Assembly (NCBI RefSeq): GCF_001613065.1
Contig: NZ_BDBQ01000023.1
Location: forward strand, 20,709-84,708
Source: Nocardia miyunensis NBRC 108239
GTDB taxonomy: Bacteria; Actinomycetota; Actinomycetes; Mycobacteriales; Mycobacteriaceae
Length of the DNA: 64,000 nt
Direction of reading: 5' to 3'
Part shown: in pieces, positions 1-8,694 of the stretch
Position numbering within the stretch: position 1 is the stretch's first letter
Layout of the letters: every line of letters begins with the position of its first letter
The notes under the pieces: model-generated
What the model was told of the DNA's origin: nothing
The model's database searches: none
Seen by the model: the letters and a program-made list of their open reading frames with translations, nothing else
Made by a program: the position numbers and the translations under genes

Positions 1-445
1 ACTCGTCCTTGGACAGGATGAGCCCGCCGCCGAGAATCAGATCCGGTTGCAGCGCCGCGATCTTCTCCTCCGGCACCGTCCCGCCCGGCCCGAGGGGCAG
101 CTTGGTGACCCCGGCGAGATTCGAATTGCCTTGATCCCAGGCGTAATCCGCATTGGTCATGGGGTTGGGCAGATATCCCGCGGGCTTGGTGTTCAGGCTG
201 ATCAGCGCGTCGGTGAAGGTCGGGGACAGTGACACGATGCGGGTCGGCTTGTTCTTCACGACGGTCTGCCCGAAGGCGTGGTCGACGGTCACCGCCTGAT
301 AGGCGGCCGTGCTCGACGTCGTGGAATCCGAGTCCGTGTTGCCGCACCCCGCGGCGAACGCGATCGCGCCCAGGGCGAGTGATGTCGCGGCCACTCGCCG
401 GAGAATCGGGCGCGTCCGCTTGCGCAGTGTTGTCGGTGAAGCCAT
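1..445 (-). CDS. Iron-siderophore ABC transporter substrate-binding lipoprotein (partial)
   Basis: The gene starts at ATG 445 on the minus strand and runs off the left edge, so only about 148 N-terminal residues are visible. It has a basic start, a hydrophobic stretch and a lipobox (AFAAGC), so it should be a lipid-anchored extracytoplasmic protein. The mature part reads like the FepB/FecB periplasmic-binding family: a VTVDHAFGQT strand, then TRIVSLSPTFTDAL, and an AALQPDLILGGG segment. It would deliver ferric siderophore to a membrane permease, plausibly the FecCD-type pair at 5.9-8.0 kb. An IdeR-like box lies 30 bp upstream, predicting repression by iron. The ligand cannot be told from this fragment. 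Confidence 0.85.
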   Translation of the reverse strand, partial: MASPTTLRKRTRPILRRVAATSLALGAIAFAAGCGNTDSDSTTSSTAAYQAVTVDHAFGQTVVKNKPTRIVSLSPTFTDALISLNTKPAGYLPNPMTNADYAWDQGNSNLAGVTKLPLGPGGTVPEEKIAALQPDLILGGGLILSKDE

Positions 446-474
446 GGAGTGCAGTACCTCTCAGAAATTCTTAC

Positions 475-493
475 TTAGGTAAGGCAATCCTAT
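475..493. promoter_or_regulatory. IdeR/DtxR-type iron box upstream of the lipoprotein gene
   Basis: The site TTAGGTAAGGCAATCCTAT matches the 19-bp actinobacterial IdeR consensus TTAGGTTAGGCTAACCTAA at 15 of 19 positions by eye. It sits 30 bp before the ATG of the substrate-binding protein, a normal position for iron-dependent repression. Confidence 0.8.
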
Positions 494-591
494 AATGGTC
501 ACCCGTTCAGGTAAAGATCGTCGATGCGGGATGGGCTGTCCGCTGGATCACCCATCCCGCCCCGACTGCCGCGTCGGCTCGCGCGGCCCGC

Positions 592-2367
592 TCAGGCCGG
601 ACGCCCGCCCGCGGGCTCGCTCGCACGATCGCGCAGCCGCCACGACCTGGCCCGCTGCTGCTCTCGCCAGAACCGGGCGTACTCGCCGTCCGCAGCGAAA
701 AGCTCTGTGTGCGAACCGGATTCGATGACCTTGCCGCCCCGCAGGTACACCACGTGATCGGCGTCGGCGATGGTGGAGAGCTGATGGGCGATGATGAGCA
801 GGGTGCGGCCCCGGCCCAATTCGCCCAGGGCCGCGGCGATCGCGGCCTCGTTCCGCGCGTCCAGGGCCGAGGACGCCTCGTCCAGCAGGACGATCGGCGC
901 GTCCTTGAGCAGTGCCCGCGCGATCGAAACCCGTTGCCGCTCACCACCGGACAGGATGTTCCCGCCCGCGCCGACCGGGTTCTGCCAGCCCTGCGGCAGG
1001 CGCTCGACGATGGAATCGACCTGAGCCAGACTCGCCGCCCGGCGGACCTCGGCCTCGGTGGCGTCCGGCTTGCCGACGCGGATGTTGGCCTCGAGCGTGT
1101 CGTCGAAGAGGTAGACGTCCTGCGGTACCAACGCGATTCGGTCCATCAGGTCCTCACCGCGCAGGTCCCGCACGTCCACGCCGTCGACCCGCACGCTGCC
1201 CGAGTTCGCGTCCCAGAACCGGGCGACCAGGTTCACGATCGTGGTCTTACCCGAACCGGACGGTCCGACCAGGGCGGTGGTGCTGCCCGCGGGCACGGTG
1301 ATGTTCACCTGGGAGAGCACATCGATGCCCTCGCGGTAGCCGAAGCGCACATCGCGCAGTTCGATCGCGTTACCCGTGCTCGTGGCCTTCGCCGACGAAT
1401 CCGGCTCGGCCAGTTCGGGATGCGACAGCAGCGCATCGATGCGGCCCAGTGCGGCGGCGGAACCGCCGATCAGCAGCAGCGCCGTGGAGATCTTGCCGAT
1501 CGGGCGCAGCGCCCAGATGCCGAAGACCGCCGCGGTGATCAGCCGCGCCAGCTCGTGCGGTCCCAATTGCCAAGCGCCGCTGCCGATCACGACGGTGACC
1601 GCGAGCACGATGACGTAGCCGAGCTGGACGCTCAGCTCGCCTACGTTGAGTCCGGCCGTGGCCCGCAGGATCTGCTTGTTCGTCGTCGCGTGCCGGTTGC
1701 GCAGCGCGCCGGACAGCTCGCCCAGACCGCGATCCTCGCGGCCGCTGGCGCGCAGCACGGGCTGGGTCTGCGAGAATTCGATCAGCCTGGCGTTGGCGTC
1801 CGCGACCGCGGCGGCCTCGTCGGCGTCCGCCCGCGCGATCGGCTTGGCGACGGCGCGTTGCAGCACCCACAGCAGCGGGACGACGATCAGCACGGCGAGG
1901 GTGATCGGCCAGTCCAGGAACAGCAGGACCACCAGCACGATCACCGGCGGGATGACCGTCTCGGCAATGGTTTTGAGCGCCAGGACGACTCCCAGCGGCG
2001 CCTGGCTGCCGCCGGTGACCAGCGCGGTCACCGATCCGGCGCTGGTCGAGTCGAACCAGCCCAGCGGCAGCGCGATGATCTTGTCGGCCAGCCGGGCGAA
2101 CAGCTCGCGCCGCAGCGTCGCGGCCACGTGCGTGCCGAGGTGTTCCATGACCGCGTTGACCACCCAGTAGGCCGCGACCACGACCGTGAGCGGGATCAGC
2201 CACCACCCGGCCGCGCCGATGTCGCGGCGCAGCAGCTCGAGCAGCACCGGAACGCACAGCGCCACAGCGATTCCCTCGAGCACCGCGTTGCCGGCGCTCG
2301 CGGCGATGAGCAGGCGGATGCGCCGGCGCGCGGCGTCGCCGAAGATCTTGTCGAGAAGGGCGATCAT
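592..2367 (-). CDS. irtB: ABC transporter permease/ATPase, IrtB-like
   Basis: A half-transporter with six membrane segments in the first 300 residues and one nucleotide-binding domain. Walker A is GPSGSGKTT (about residue 370), the signature is LSGGERQR (about 477), Walker B is IVLLDEASSALD, and the switch His is in IIAHQLS. I choose ATG 2367 because it overlaps the stop of the preceding gene as ATGA; an in-frame start 36 bp upstream would lie inside that gene. In mycobacteria IrtA and IrtB form a heterodimer that handles mycobactin/carboxymycobactin iron. The tight coupling to an ABC partner, the flanking IdeR boxes and the adjacent siderophore-interacting protein support an equivalent role. 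Other siderophore exporters share this architecture, so the ligand is inferred. Confidence 0.85.
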   Translation of the reverse strand: MIALLDKIFGDAARRRIRLLIAASAGNAVLEGIAVALCVPVLLELLRRDIGAAGWWLIPLTVVVAAYWVVNAVMEHLGTHVAATLRRELFARLADKIIALPLGWFDSTSAGSVTALVTGGSQAPLGVVLALKTIAETVIPPVIVLVVLLFLDWPITLAVLIVVPLLWVLQRAVAKPIARADADEAAAVADANARLIEFSQTQPVLRASGREDRGLGELSGALRNRHATTNKQILRATAGLNVGELSVQLGYVIVLAVTVVIGSGAWQLGPHELARLITAAVFGIWALRPIGKISTALLLIGGSAAALGRIDALLSHPELAEPDSSAKATSTGNAIELRDVRFGYREGIDVLSQVNITVPAGSTTALVGPSGSGKTTIVNLVARFWDANSGSVRVDGVDVRDLRGEDLMDRIALVPQDVYLFDDTLEANIRVGKPDATEAEVRRAASLAQVDSIVERLPQGWQNPVGAGGNILSGGERQRVSIARALLKDAPIVLLDEASSALDARNEAAIAAALGELGRGRTLLIIAHQLSTIADADHVVYLRGGKVIESGSHTELFAADGEYARFWREQQRARSWRLRDRASEPAGGRPA

Positions 2368-4178
2368 GCGCGCGCTCCGATCGTCGTGGTCTGCAACTGC
2401 CACAGCTTCGCGTATTCGCCTGTGGCGTCGAGCAATTCCTGATGGGTGCCGCGTTCGGCCACCGCGCCGTCCACCAGCACCGCGATCTGATCGGCGTGCA
2501 CGACCGTGTGCAGGCGGTGCGCGATGACCAGCAGGGTGCGGCCGCGAGCCAGCTCCGAGAGTGCGTCCTGAACCGCCGCTTCGGATTCCGGGTCCGCGTA
2601 CGCGGTCGCCTCGTCCAGGACCAGCACCGGGGTGTCGGCCAGCAGCGTCCGCGCGATGCTCAGGCGCTGCCGTTCGCCGCCGGACAGGGCGGCGTCCTCA
2701 CCGAGCACGGTGTCGTATCCGTCCGGCAGCGCCAGGATCCGGTCGTGGATCTGGGCGGCCCGCGCGACGCGTTCGATGTCCTCCTGCGTGGCGTCCGGGC
2801 GGGCCAGGGCGATGTTGGCCCGCACGGTGGCGCGCAGCAGAGCGACGTCCTGGAAGACGAATCCCACTGTGCCGTAAAGCGTTTGGGCGTCCAGAGTCGA
2901 AATCGGCACGCCGTCGATCTCGATGCTGCCCTCGGTCGGATCGTAGAACCGCGCGAGCAGCTGACCCACGGTCGACTTGCCCGCGCCCGAGGGGCCGACC
3001 AGCGCGGTCATCGTGCCCGGGGCGAGTTCGAGATCGAGTCCCCGCAGGACCGTGCGCTGCCCGTCGTAGGAGAAGCTGACATTCTTCATCGAGACGCGTC
3101 GTGCGCCCTCGGCCGTTGGCAGCGTCGCGGAATTCGCGGGCTCGGCCATCTCGGGAACGTCCAGGATCTGGCCGATGCGTTCGGCCATCGACTGCGCCTT
3201 GTTCGGCATCGGGATGCCGATGCGCAGCTTGGGCAGAATCAGGTTCAGGTACAGCGGGGTGGTGACGTCGAACAGCGTCAGGCCCAGCAGCAGGAATGCG
3301 ATGACGTTGACCGGCTTGGCATCCCACGTCGCCAGCAGCAGCGTCGCCAGGGCCAGCACGATCAGCGCGACCGTGCCCGGCGCGACGGTGGCGCGGGTGC
3401 ACGCGCGCAGCGTCGCGATGTTGTTGGTGAGGCTCTCGTCGGCGTCGGCGTACTCGGCCGCCGCGCGCCGGAACCGCGCGTGGGCGCCGTAGGCGGTGTC
3501 GGGGGTGGGATCGCTGTCCTCGTCGGCCCGGTGGAACACCTTGGACACGGTGATGCCCTGCACGAGCTCGACCGCCGCCGAACCCATCTGCGCCGAGGCG
3601 CCGGCCACCACCCCGTACGATGGAATGATCTTGCGGGTCAGGAAGTTTCGGATCAGCTGGGCGATGGTGACCAGGACGACCACGGCCAGCGCCAGCCGCC
3701 AGTCCAGCACGAACAGGTAGAGGACCACGACGATTCCGGCGACCACGGATCCGGCGAGTTCGGGTTTGCGGTGGGCGACCTCCTCGTGCAGGCCCGCGAC
3801 GTCGTCCTGGACGACGGCCTTGGTCTTACCCGCGGCGTCCGAGGAGTACCAGCCCAGCGGGAGCCGGGCCAGGTGCCCGGCCAGCCGCATTCGCAGCGAC
3901 AGGCCCAGATCGGCGTCGGCGCGGTGGGCGACGATCGAGGACGCGATACCGCACAGCGCGCCCAGCACGAGCGCGATCGCCGCGACGAGCACCCAGACCC
4001 ACAGGTGCGCGCGCGAGGCGCCGCCGTCCAGGATGAGTCCGGCGATGTTGACCGTGGCGATGACCGGCACCACCGCGAGCGCGGCCGACAGCGATTCGGC
4101 GACCGCCGCGACAGTGACCGGCCCGCGTACCTGCTCTGTCAACGTATCGACGCGATGCTGAGCGTCGTTGGGTACCAT
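2364..4178 (-). CDS. irtA: ABC transporter permease/ATPase, IrtA-like without the SID domain
   Basis: The partner half-transporter, 604 residues, with a transmembrane domain followed by an ATPase: Walker A GPSGAGKST (about residue 398), signature LSGGERQR (about 498), Walker B VLVLDEATAYAD. The start ATG 4178 is preceded by an AGGGAG ribosome site. It is first in a two-gene operon overlapping irtB by 4 bp and is transcribed away from an IdeR-like box at 4253-4271. Mycobacterial IrtA carries an N-terminal FAD-binding siderophore-interacting domain. This protein lacks it and begins directly with the membrane region, and a separate flavoprotein of that kind is encoded divergently just upstream. 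The arrangement suggests the reductase function is supplied in trans. Confidence 0.83.
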   Translation of the reverse strand: MVPNDAQHRVDTLTEQVRGPVTVAAVAESLSAALAVVPVIATVNIAGLILDGGASRAHLWVWVLVAAIALVLGALCGIASSIVAHRADADLGLSLRMRLAGHLARLPLGWYSSDAAGKTKAVVQDDVAGLHEEVAHRKPELAGSVVAGIVVVLYLFVLDWRLALAVVVLVTIAQLIRNFLTRKIIPSYGVVAGASAQMGSAAVELVQGITVSKVFHRADEDSDPTPDTAYGAHARFRRAAAEYADADESLTNNIATLRACTRATVAPGTVALIVLALATLLLATWDAKPVNVIAFLLLGLTLFDVTTPLYLNLILPKLRIGIPMPNKAQSMAERIGQILDVPEMAEPANSATLPTAEGARRVSMKNVSFSYDGQRTVLRGLDLELAPGTMTALVGPSGAGKSTVGQLLARFYDPTEGSIEIDGVPISTLDAQTLYGTVGFVFQDVALLRATVRANIALARPDATQEDIERVARAAQIHDRILALPDGYDTVLGEDAALSGGERQRLSIARTLLADTPVLVLDEATAYADPESEAAVQDALSELARGRTLLVIAHRLHTVVHADQIAVLVDGAVAERGTHQELLDATGEYAKLWQLQTTTIGARA

Positions 4179-4252
4179 GGAAACTCCCTAGTGGTCACGA
4201 CGTCGCTGCGCCTCGGGTACGCATAAGCGGAGCCGTGCAATCGTTTGCGATC

Positions 4253-4271
4253 TTTGGTTAGGCTAAGCTTA
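4253..4271. promoter_or_regulatory. IdeR/DtxR-type iron box in the irtA / SIP divergent promoter
   Basis: TTTGGTTAGGCTAAGCTTA matches the IdeR consensus at 16 of 19 positions. It lies in the intergenic region between the divergent irtA-like gene (start 4178) and the siderophore-interacting protein (start 4321), so one site could control both directions. Confidence 0.85.
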
Positions 4272-4320
4272 ACTCAAACATCGCGGCGTGGAGCGACGCC
4301 CGCTCACCAGGAGGAATCTC

Positions 4321-5025
4321 GTGCCATCCATGCCCGGATTGCTGGCCACCCTCACCGAGAAATCTTTCGGCCATCGCGCGAGCATCGCGGCGATCGAGCA
4401 GATCTCGCCCAATTTCCGCCGCGTCGACCTGCGGGTCGAACCGCTGAAGTCGGGTTGGAAGGCGGGACAGGACATCCAGTTCCGGATCGACGACAACACC
4501 TTCCGGCACTATTCGGTGATGGCCGTGGACGATACGGGCACGGCGATTTCGGTGCTGTTCCACCAGGGCGTCGATGGTCCCGGGAGCCGCTGGGCCGCCG
4601 CCTTGAGCGTCGGTGATGACGTGATCGCTCTCGGGATGAACACGCCCGCGCCGAAATATCGGGGCGATCGGCATCTCTATCTGGGCGACGGATCCGCCGT
4701 CGGCGTGATCCACGGCCTGGCCGCGACACAGAATGCGAACGGCACGGCGTCGGGTGCGGTCGAGGTGCCCGCCGAGGATCGCGAAGCGCTCGCGGGACTG
4801 CTGCCCGGAATCGACGTACTCCCCGCCGAGCCGGTGCCCGGCACTGCGGTAGCCGAATGGATCGAAGCGACGGCATCGACCGAGGCCCGATACGACGCGG
4901 CCTCGCTCTTCGGCCACGCGCAGTCGATCCAGCGACAGCGCCGAATCCTGTTGGACCGCACCGAATTGTCGAAGAAGTCGATCACCACCAAGCCGTACTG
5001 GGCAACCGGAAAAGTCGGCCTGTGA
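4321..5025 (+). CDS. Siderophore-interacting FAD-binding protein (SIP family)
   Basis: A protein of about 234 residues that resembles the siderophore-interacting/ViuB family, which reduce ferric siderophores with a flavin. The visible FAD-binding signature is RHYSVM with the downstream glycine region, and a C-terminal reductase-like half includes HLYLGDGSAVG and a terminal TTKPYWATGK. The GTG at 4321 is preferred over an in-frame GTG 33 bp upstream because AGGAGG sits six bases before it. It is divergent from the SID-less irtA-like gene and shares its IdeR box. It most likely releases iron from the siderophore imported by IrtAB or by the FecCDE system just downstream. Confidence 0.85.
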   Translation: MPSMPGLLATLTEKSFGHRASIAAIEQISPNFRRVDLRVEPLKSGWKAGQDIQFRIDDNTFRHYSVMAVDDTGTAISVLFHQGVDGPGSRWAAALSVGDDVIALGMNTPAPKYRGDRHLYLGDGSAVGVIHGLAATQNANGTASGAVEVPAEDREALAGLLPGIDVLPAEPVPGTAVAEWIEATASTEARYDAASLFGHAQSIQRQRRILLDRTELSKKSITTKPYWATGKVGL

Positions 5026-5040
5026 GCGACTCCGCGCGGC

Positions 5041-5862
5041 TCAACTCGCCGTGACGGGTGTCGCCGGGCCGAGGGCGCGGCGGCGGCCGACCGGGACGAT
5101 CAGGGGGCGACCCGAGACCGGGTCCTCGATCAACTGTGCGTCGAGGTGGAAAACCTTGCGCAGCAGGTCGATATCGATGACCTCCTGCGGTGTGCCGGAT
5201 GCGGCGATCCGGCCGTCGGCCATCACCACCAGCCGATCGCTGTAGCGCACCGCGAGATTCAGGTCGTGCAGCACCATGACGACGGTGCGGCCCAGTTCGG
5301 CGGACAGATTGTCGACCAGGTCCAGCACCTCGACGGCGTGCGCGAGATCGAGATAGGTGGTGGGCTCGTCGAGCAGCAGGATGTCGGTGCCCTGCGCCAA
5401 AGCCATTGATATCCAGGCCCGTTGGCGTTGTCCGCCGGAGAGTTGTTCGACGGGCCGGTCGGCCAGGTCGGCGATGCCGGTCTGGGCGAGGGCCGCGGCG
5501 ACCTCGGCCTGGTCGTCGGCGGACCACTGCCGCAACCAGGATTGGTGCGGGTGACGGCCGCGGGCGACCAGGTCGGCGACGGTCAGGCCGTCCGGGGCGA
5601 TCGGCGTCTGCGGGAGCATCGCGATCGTGCGGGCCACATCTCGGGGGCGCAGCTCCGCAATTGGCTTGTCGTTCAACAGGATTCGCCCCGTCGAAGGCGC
5701 GAGCAACCTGCCCAGCGCGCGCAGCAGCGTCGATTTCCCGCAGCCGTTGGGACCGATGATCGTGGTCACCTGCCCCGGTGGAACGTCCAGACTGAGCTTG
5801 TCCAGGACGACGTGGTCGCCGTAGCCGAGGGTGATCTCCCGGGCGCAGAGCTGGGCCGTCAC
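5041..5862 (-). CDS. Iron-siderophore ABC transporter ATP-binding protein (FecE/FepC type)
   Basis: A 273-residue ATPase with Walker A GPNGCGKST near residue 38, signature LSGGQRQRAW, Walker B ILLLDEPTTYLD and switch motif VLHDLN. The family energises ferric-siderophore uptake through FecCD permeases. It is the last gene of a three-gene operon and overlaps the upstream permease by 4 bp (ATGA). Transcription converges with the siderophore-interacting gene at 4321-5025; only 15 bp separate the stops. Confidence 0.93.
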   Translation of the reverse strand: MTAQLCAREITLGYGDHVVLDKLSLDVPPGQVTTIIGPNGCGKSTLLRALGRLLAPSTGRILLNDKPIAELRPRDVARTIAMLPQTPIAPDGLTVADLVARGRHPHQSWLRQWSADDQAEVAAALAQTGIADLADRPVEQLSGGQRQRAWISMALAQGTDILLLDEPTTYLDLAHAVEVLDLVDNLSAELGRTVVMVLHDLNLAVRYSDRLVVMADGRIAASGTPQEVIDIDLLRKVFHLDAQLIEDPVSGRPLIVPVGRRRALGPATPVTAS

Positions 5863-6962
5863 AGGGTTGCCTTCCGGTTGCTGCGGACGAGCGAGAACAA
5901 CAGGTAGCAGCCGCCGAATCCGGCGGTCACGACGCCGACCGGCAGGTTCTCGGGCAGGATCGCGCGTGCGAGAAGATCACTGCCGGTAATCAATACGGCG
6001 CCGGTCAGGGCCGAGCCGAACAGCGGCTCACCCGCCGCACCGGTGATCCGCCGCGCGATCTGCGGCGCCGCGAGCGCGACGAAGGCGATGGGACCGCAGG
6101 CCGAGGTCGCCAGGGCCGCCAGCGCGGCCGCGGCAGTCAGCAGCAATCCCTGATTCCACTGCACCCGCACGCCGAGCGAACGCGCGATCTCGGGGCCGAA
6201 GCGCAGGGCCGCCAGCGACCGCGCCGCGGCCAGGGTGATCGCCAGAACGATCACGAAAGCTGTCGCGGTGGGCCAGAATCGGGTCCAGCTGGTGTCGTCG
6301 AGCGAGCCGTTCAGCCAGACCTGAGCCCTGCCGACGTCCTGGATCTGCGCCGAGACCAGCAGCCAGCCGACGCCCGCGACCAGCATCGCGTTGACGCCGA
6401 TGCCGATGAGCGCCAACCGGAATCCCGCCACTTCACCGCCGCGCCAGGCGAACAGGTAGATCGCGGCGGCGGTGAGCAGACCGCCGAGCAGCGCGGCGAG
6501 CGGCACGCCGAACAGGCTGGCGGCGAACGCGCCGCCGGCCACGGTCGCGGCGGTGGCGGCCAGGCTCGCGCCCGCGGTGATCCCGAGCAGATCCGGCGCG
6601 GCCAGCGGATTGCGCAGCACGGACTGGGTGATCGCGCCCGACAAACCGAGTGCGGCGCCGACGATCAGCGCGGTGGCGGTGCGCGGCATCCGCAGCTCCC
6701 AGACGATGAACCGCTGTGCGCCGGTTCCGCCGCCGGTCAACGCATTGATCAACTGCGGCAACGGAATCGGGTCGCCGCCCAGCCACACGTCCAGGACCGC
6801 CAGTACGACGAGCGCCACGGCCAGAGCCAGCACCGTGGTCAGCACGGCGGGCCGGCGGACCGCCGAGATCGGCCCGATCCGGACGGCGGGTCGCACGGGA
6901 CGGTGCGGCAGAACAGTTTTCGCGTCGCGCGCGACCGCGACGCCCTGCGGAAGTTCGGTCAC
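5859..6962 (-). CDS. FecCD-family iron-siderophore permease (second subunit)
   Basis: A 367-residue multi-pass membrane protein of the FecCD/BtuC family. The family signatures PRTATALIVGAALGLSGAITQ and NPLAAPDLLGI are present, as is the conserved C-terminal GPIAFVALAAPQIAR coupling region. A hydrophilic N-terminal extension of about 30 residues precedes the first helix. It overlaps the upstream permease and the downstream ATPase by ATGA junctions, which implies translational coupling. It should form a heterodimeric channel with the product of 6959-8026. Confidence 0.93.
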   Translation of the reverse strand: MTELPQGVAVARDAKTVLPHRPVRPAVRIGPISAVRRPAVLTTVLALAVALVVLAVLDVWLGGDPIPLPQLINALTGGGTGAQRFIVWELRMPRTATALIVGAALGLSGAITQSVLRNPLAAPDLLGITAGASLAATAATVAGGAFAASLFGVPLAALLGGLLTAAAIYLFAWRGGEVAGFRLALIGIGVNAMLVAGVGWLLVSAQIQDVGRAQVWLNGSLDDTSWTRFWPTATAFVIVLAITLAAARSLAALRFGPEIARSLGVRVQWNQGLLLTAAAALAALATSACGPIAFVALAAPQIARRITGAAGEPLFGSALTGAVLITGSDLLARAILPENLPVGVVTAGFGGCYLLFSLVRSNRKATL

Positions 6963-8026
6963 GACGTCACCAGCTTCCGTCGGCGCACCAGTGCGATGAA
7001 CACCGGGGCTCCGCAGATCGCGAGGGTGATGCCCACTTGGACCTCACCCGGCCGGGCGATCAGGCGTCCGGCGGTGTCGGCGGCGACCAGCAATACCGCG
7101 CCGAGCAGACCGGAATACGGCAGCAGCCAGCGCTGATCCGGTCCGGTGATCGCGCGGGCGATGTGCGGGACGACCAGTCCGACGAAGGCGATCGGTCCGC
7201 AGGCCGCGGTCGCCGCACCCGAGAGCAGGACGACCGCGAGCAGCCCCGCGCCCTTGGCGAGCCCGACCTTCACCCCGAGCGCCCGCGCCACGTCCTCGCC
7301 CAGGCTCAGCGCGTTCAATCCCCGCCCCGCGAACAACGCGATCACGACGCCGATCGCCAGGAACGGCAACACATCCCAGAACACGTCCAACCCACGCCCG
7401 GCCGCCGAACCCACCACCCAGAACCGATAGGTGTCCAGGGTCGCGGTGTCGGTCAGGACCAGCGCGTTGGTGAGCGCCTGGAGCAGAAAGGTCACCGCCG
7501 CACCGGCCAGCGCCAGGCTCAGCGGACTCGCGGTCCCCGAACGCGTGCCGAGCGCGGCGACCGCGAACACCGCGACCCCCGCGATCGCGGACCCCGCCAG
7601 CGCGAACCACACGTACCCGCTCGGAGTGCCCAATCCGAAGACGTTGATGGCCAGCACGGCCATGAACGCGGCCCCCGAATTCAATCCGAGCAGCCCCGGA
7701 TCGGCGAGCGGATTGCGCGTGTACCCCTGGATCAACGCGCCCGCCAACCCGAGTGCCAGCCCCACCACCAACCCCAGCACGGTACGCGGAACCCGCAGCG
7801 ACCGAACGATTTCCGCATCCGCACCGCCCCCGGCGCCGAACACCGCGTGCCAGGCGTCCACGGGCGGGATCGTCCGCGCACCGAACGCGATACTGGCCAG
7901 CACGACCAACGCCAGGACGACGAGCAGTACGACCAACCCCACGACGCGGCGTCGGCGCACATGTGCGGTGAGCACCGACGCCCGTTGTGACGCATCCGGC
8001 GGCGTCGTAACTTCTGCCCCGGTCAC
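6959..8026 (-). CDS. FecCD-family iron-siderophore permease (first subunit)
   Basis: A permease of about 355 residues. It shows PRTVLGLVVGLALGLAGALIQ, NPLADPGLLGLNSGA and GPIAFVGLVVPHIARAI, all hallmarks of the FecCD family. Two in-frame GTG codons lie six bases apart (8032 and 8026). I favour 8026 because the GAGGAG ribosome site then has a five-base spacer, whereas it would touch the 8032 codon. It is the first gene of the operon, with an IdeR-like box 23 bp upstream of the start, so iron-repressed expression is expected. Confidence 0.92.
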   Translation of the reverse strand: MTGAEVTTPPDASQRASVLTAHVRRRRVVGLVVLLVVLALVVLASIAFGARTIPPVDAWHAVFGAGGGADAEIVRSLRVPRTVLGLVVGLALGLAGALIQGYTRNPLADPGLLGLNSGAAFMAVLAINVFGLGTPSGYVWFALAGSAIAGVAVFAVAALGTRSGTASPLSLALAGAAVTFLLQALTNALVLTDTATLDTYRFWVVGSAAGRGLDVFWDVLPFLAIGVVIALFAGRGLNALSLGEDVARALGVKVGLAKGAGLLAVVLLSGAATAACGPIAFVGLVVPHIARAITGPDQRWLLPYSGLLGAVLLVAADTAGRLIARPGEVQVGITLAICGAPVFIALVRRRKLVTS

Positions 8027-8048
8027 GCTCACTCCTCGCCGATCAAAT

Positions 8049-8067
8049 CTTGGTAAGCCTAACCTAC
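8049..8067. promoter_or_regulatory. IdeR/DtxR-type iron box upstream of the FecCDE operon
   Basis: CTTGGTAAGCCTAACCTAC matches the IdeR consensus at about 15 of 19 positions. It lies just upstream of the first permease gene on the minus strand. Confidence 0.8.
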
Positions 8068-8075
8068 ATTAACCG

Positions 8076-8670
8076 GTGGCGGAATCGTTCCTGGTGATGG
8101 CCGCCATTCAGCAGGAAGTCCTGGGTTGTCGGTTCCATTCCGCCGCTTCCGCTTTCGTTCCGCGTTTGCGCGGCGGGAGTTCGCCGCGACGCGCATCGGA
8201 CCGGATGTCCGATGCGACCGTCGGGGTCGAGGTCAGGGAATGTGCCCGGCAGTCGCCGCCATCTCCGTACCGTCAGTGCCGGGTTGGGCTGTGCTGCGAA
8301 TCGAATCGTCGCGGAGGTCCGGCTCGCGACCGTCCGAGGTGAGATCGTCGAATGTCCGCCGGGCAGTCGCGCCTACCGTCGTCTCCGCCGCGGATCTGTT
8401 CGGGCTTCCGATTCGTCGGCGTCGAGTTGGAGTCGTGCTGCGGATCGGATGTGATCGGCGCGTGGATCCTGCTCGCGACCGTGCGGACGGGCCATGTCGT
8501 CGAATGTCCGGCCGGCGACTGCACACGCCGTTGTCGCTGCCTGCGGTTGTCATCTCTCCACCTGCGCGGCGGGCGTTCGCAGGGTGGGGCGGCCGCGATT
8601 CGGACTGTTAGCTCCTCGTTACGCCGGAATCGAGCTTGTTAACTCCGCGGACGCCCTCTTCCGCCGGAGA
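8076..8670. other. Long intergenic region, no supported gene
   Basis: About 600 bp separate the iron operon from the divergent GntR gene. Reading frames exist on both strands, but none has a good ribosome site, family resemblance or stable codon pattern. The stretch is occupied mainly by the degenerate repeat units described at 8232-8525. Confidence 0.6.
8232..8525 (+). repeat. Degenerate tandem repeat (about three imperfect units)
   Basis: The core GTCGAATGTCCG...GGC.G..TGC recurs near 8232-8256, 8345-8370 and 8497-8522, spaced about 113 and 152 bp apart. Units two and three also share GTGCTGCG.ATCG at 8291 and 8435, and GCTCGCGACCGT at 8322 and 8471. The units are too diverged for a simple microsatellite. 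They could be decayed duplications or a structured leader. Confidence 0.5.
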
Positions 8671-8689
8671 CTGTATTCAGTGTATACAG
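8671..8689. promoter_or_regulatory. Inverted-repeat operator before the GntR gene
   Basis: CTGTATTCAGTGTATACAG consists of arms CTGTAT/ATACAG separated by seven bases, with a nested TGTATACA palindrome. It ends six bases before the GntR start codon. FadR-type GntR proteins commonly bind GT-rich palindromes of this size, so autoregulation is likely. Confidence 0.6.
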
Positions 8690-8694
8690 AGTAT

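Noticed and set aside
709..4226. Two plus-strand frames of nearly 600 codons antisense to irtB and irtA
   Set aside because: The minus-strand ABC transporters have complete catalytic motifs. The plus-strand frames are shadow frames without family resemblance.
8232..8525. CRISPR array
   Set aside because: Repeat spacing is irregular (about 113 and 152 bp), the repeats are degenerate and no cas gene is present.
8126..8642. Possible small genes in the repeat-bearing intergenic stretch
   Set aside because: No ribosome sites, no family resemblance, and the frames change across repeat copies.
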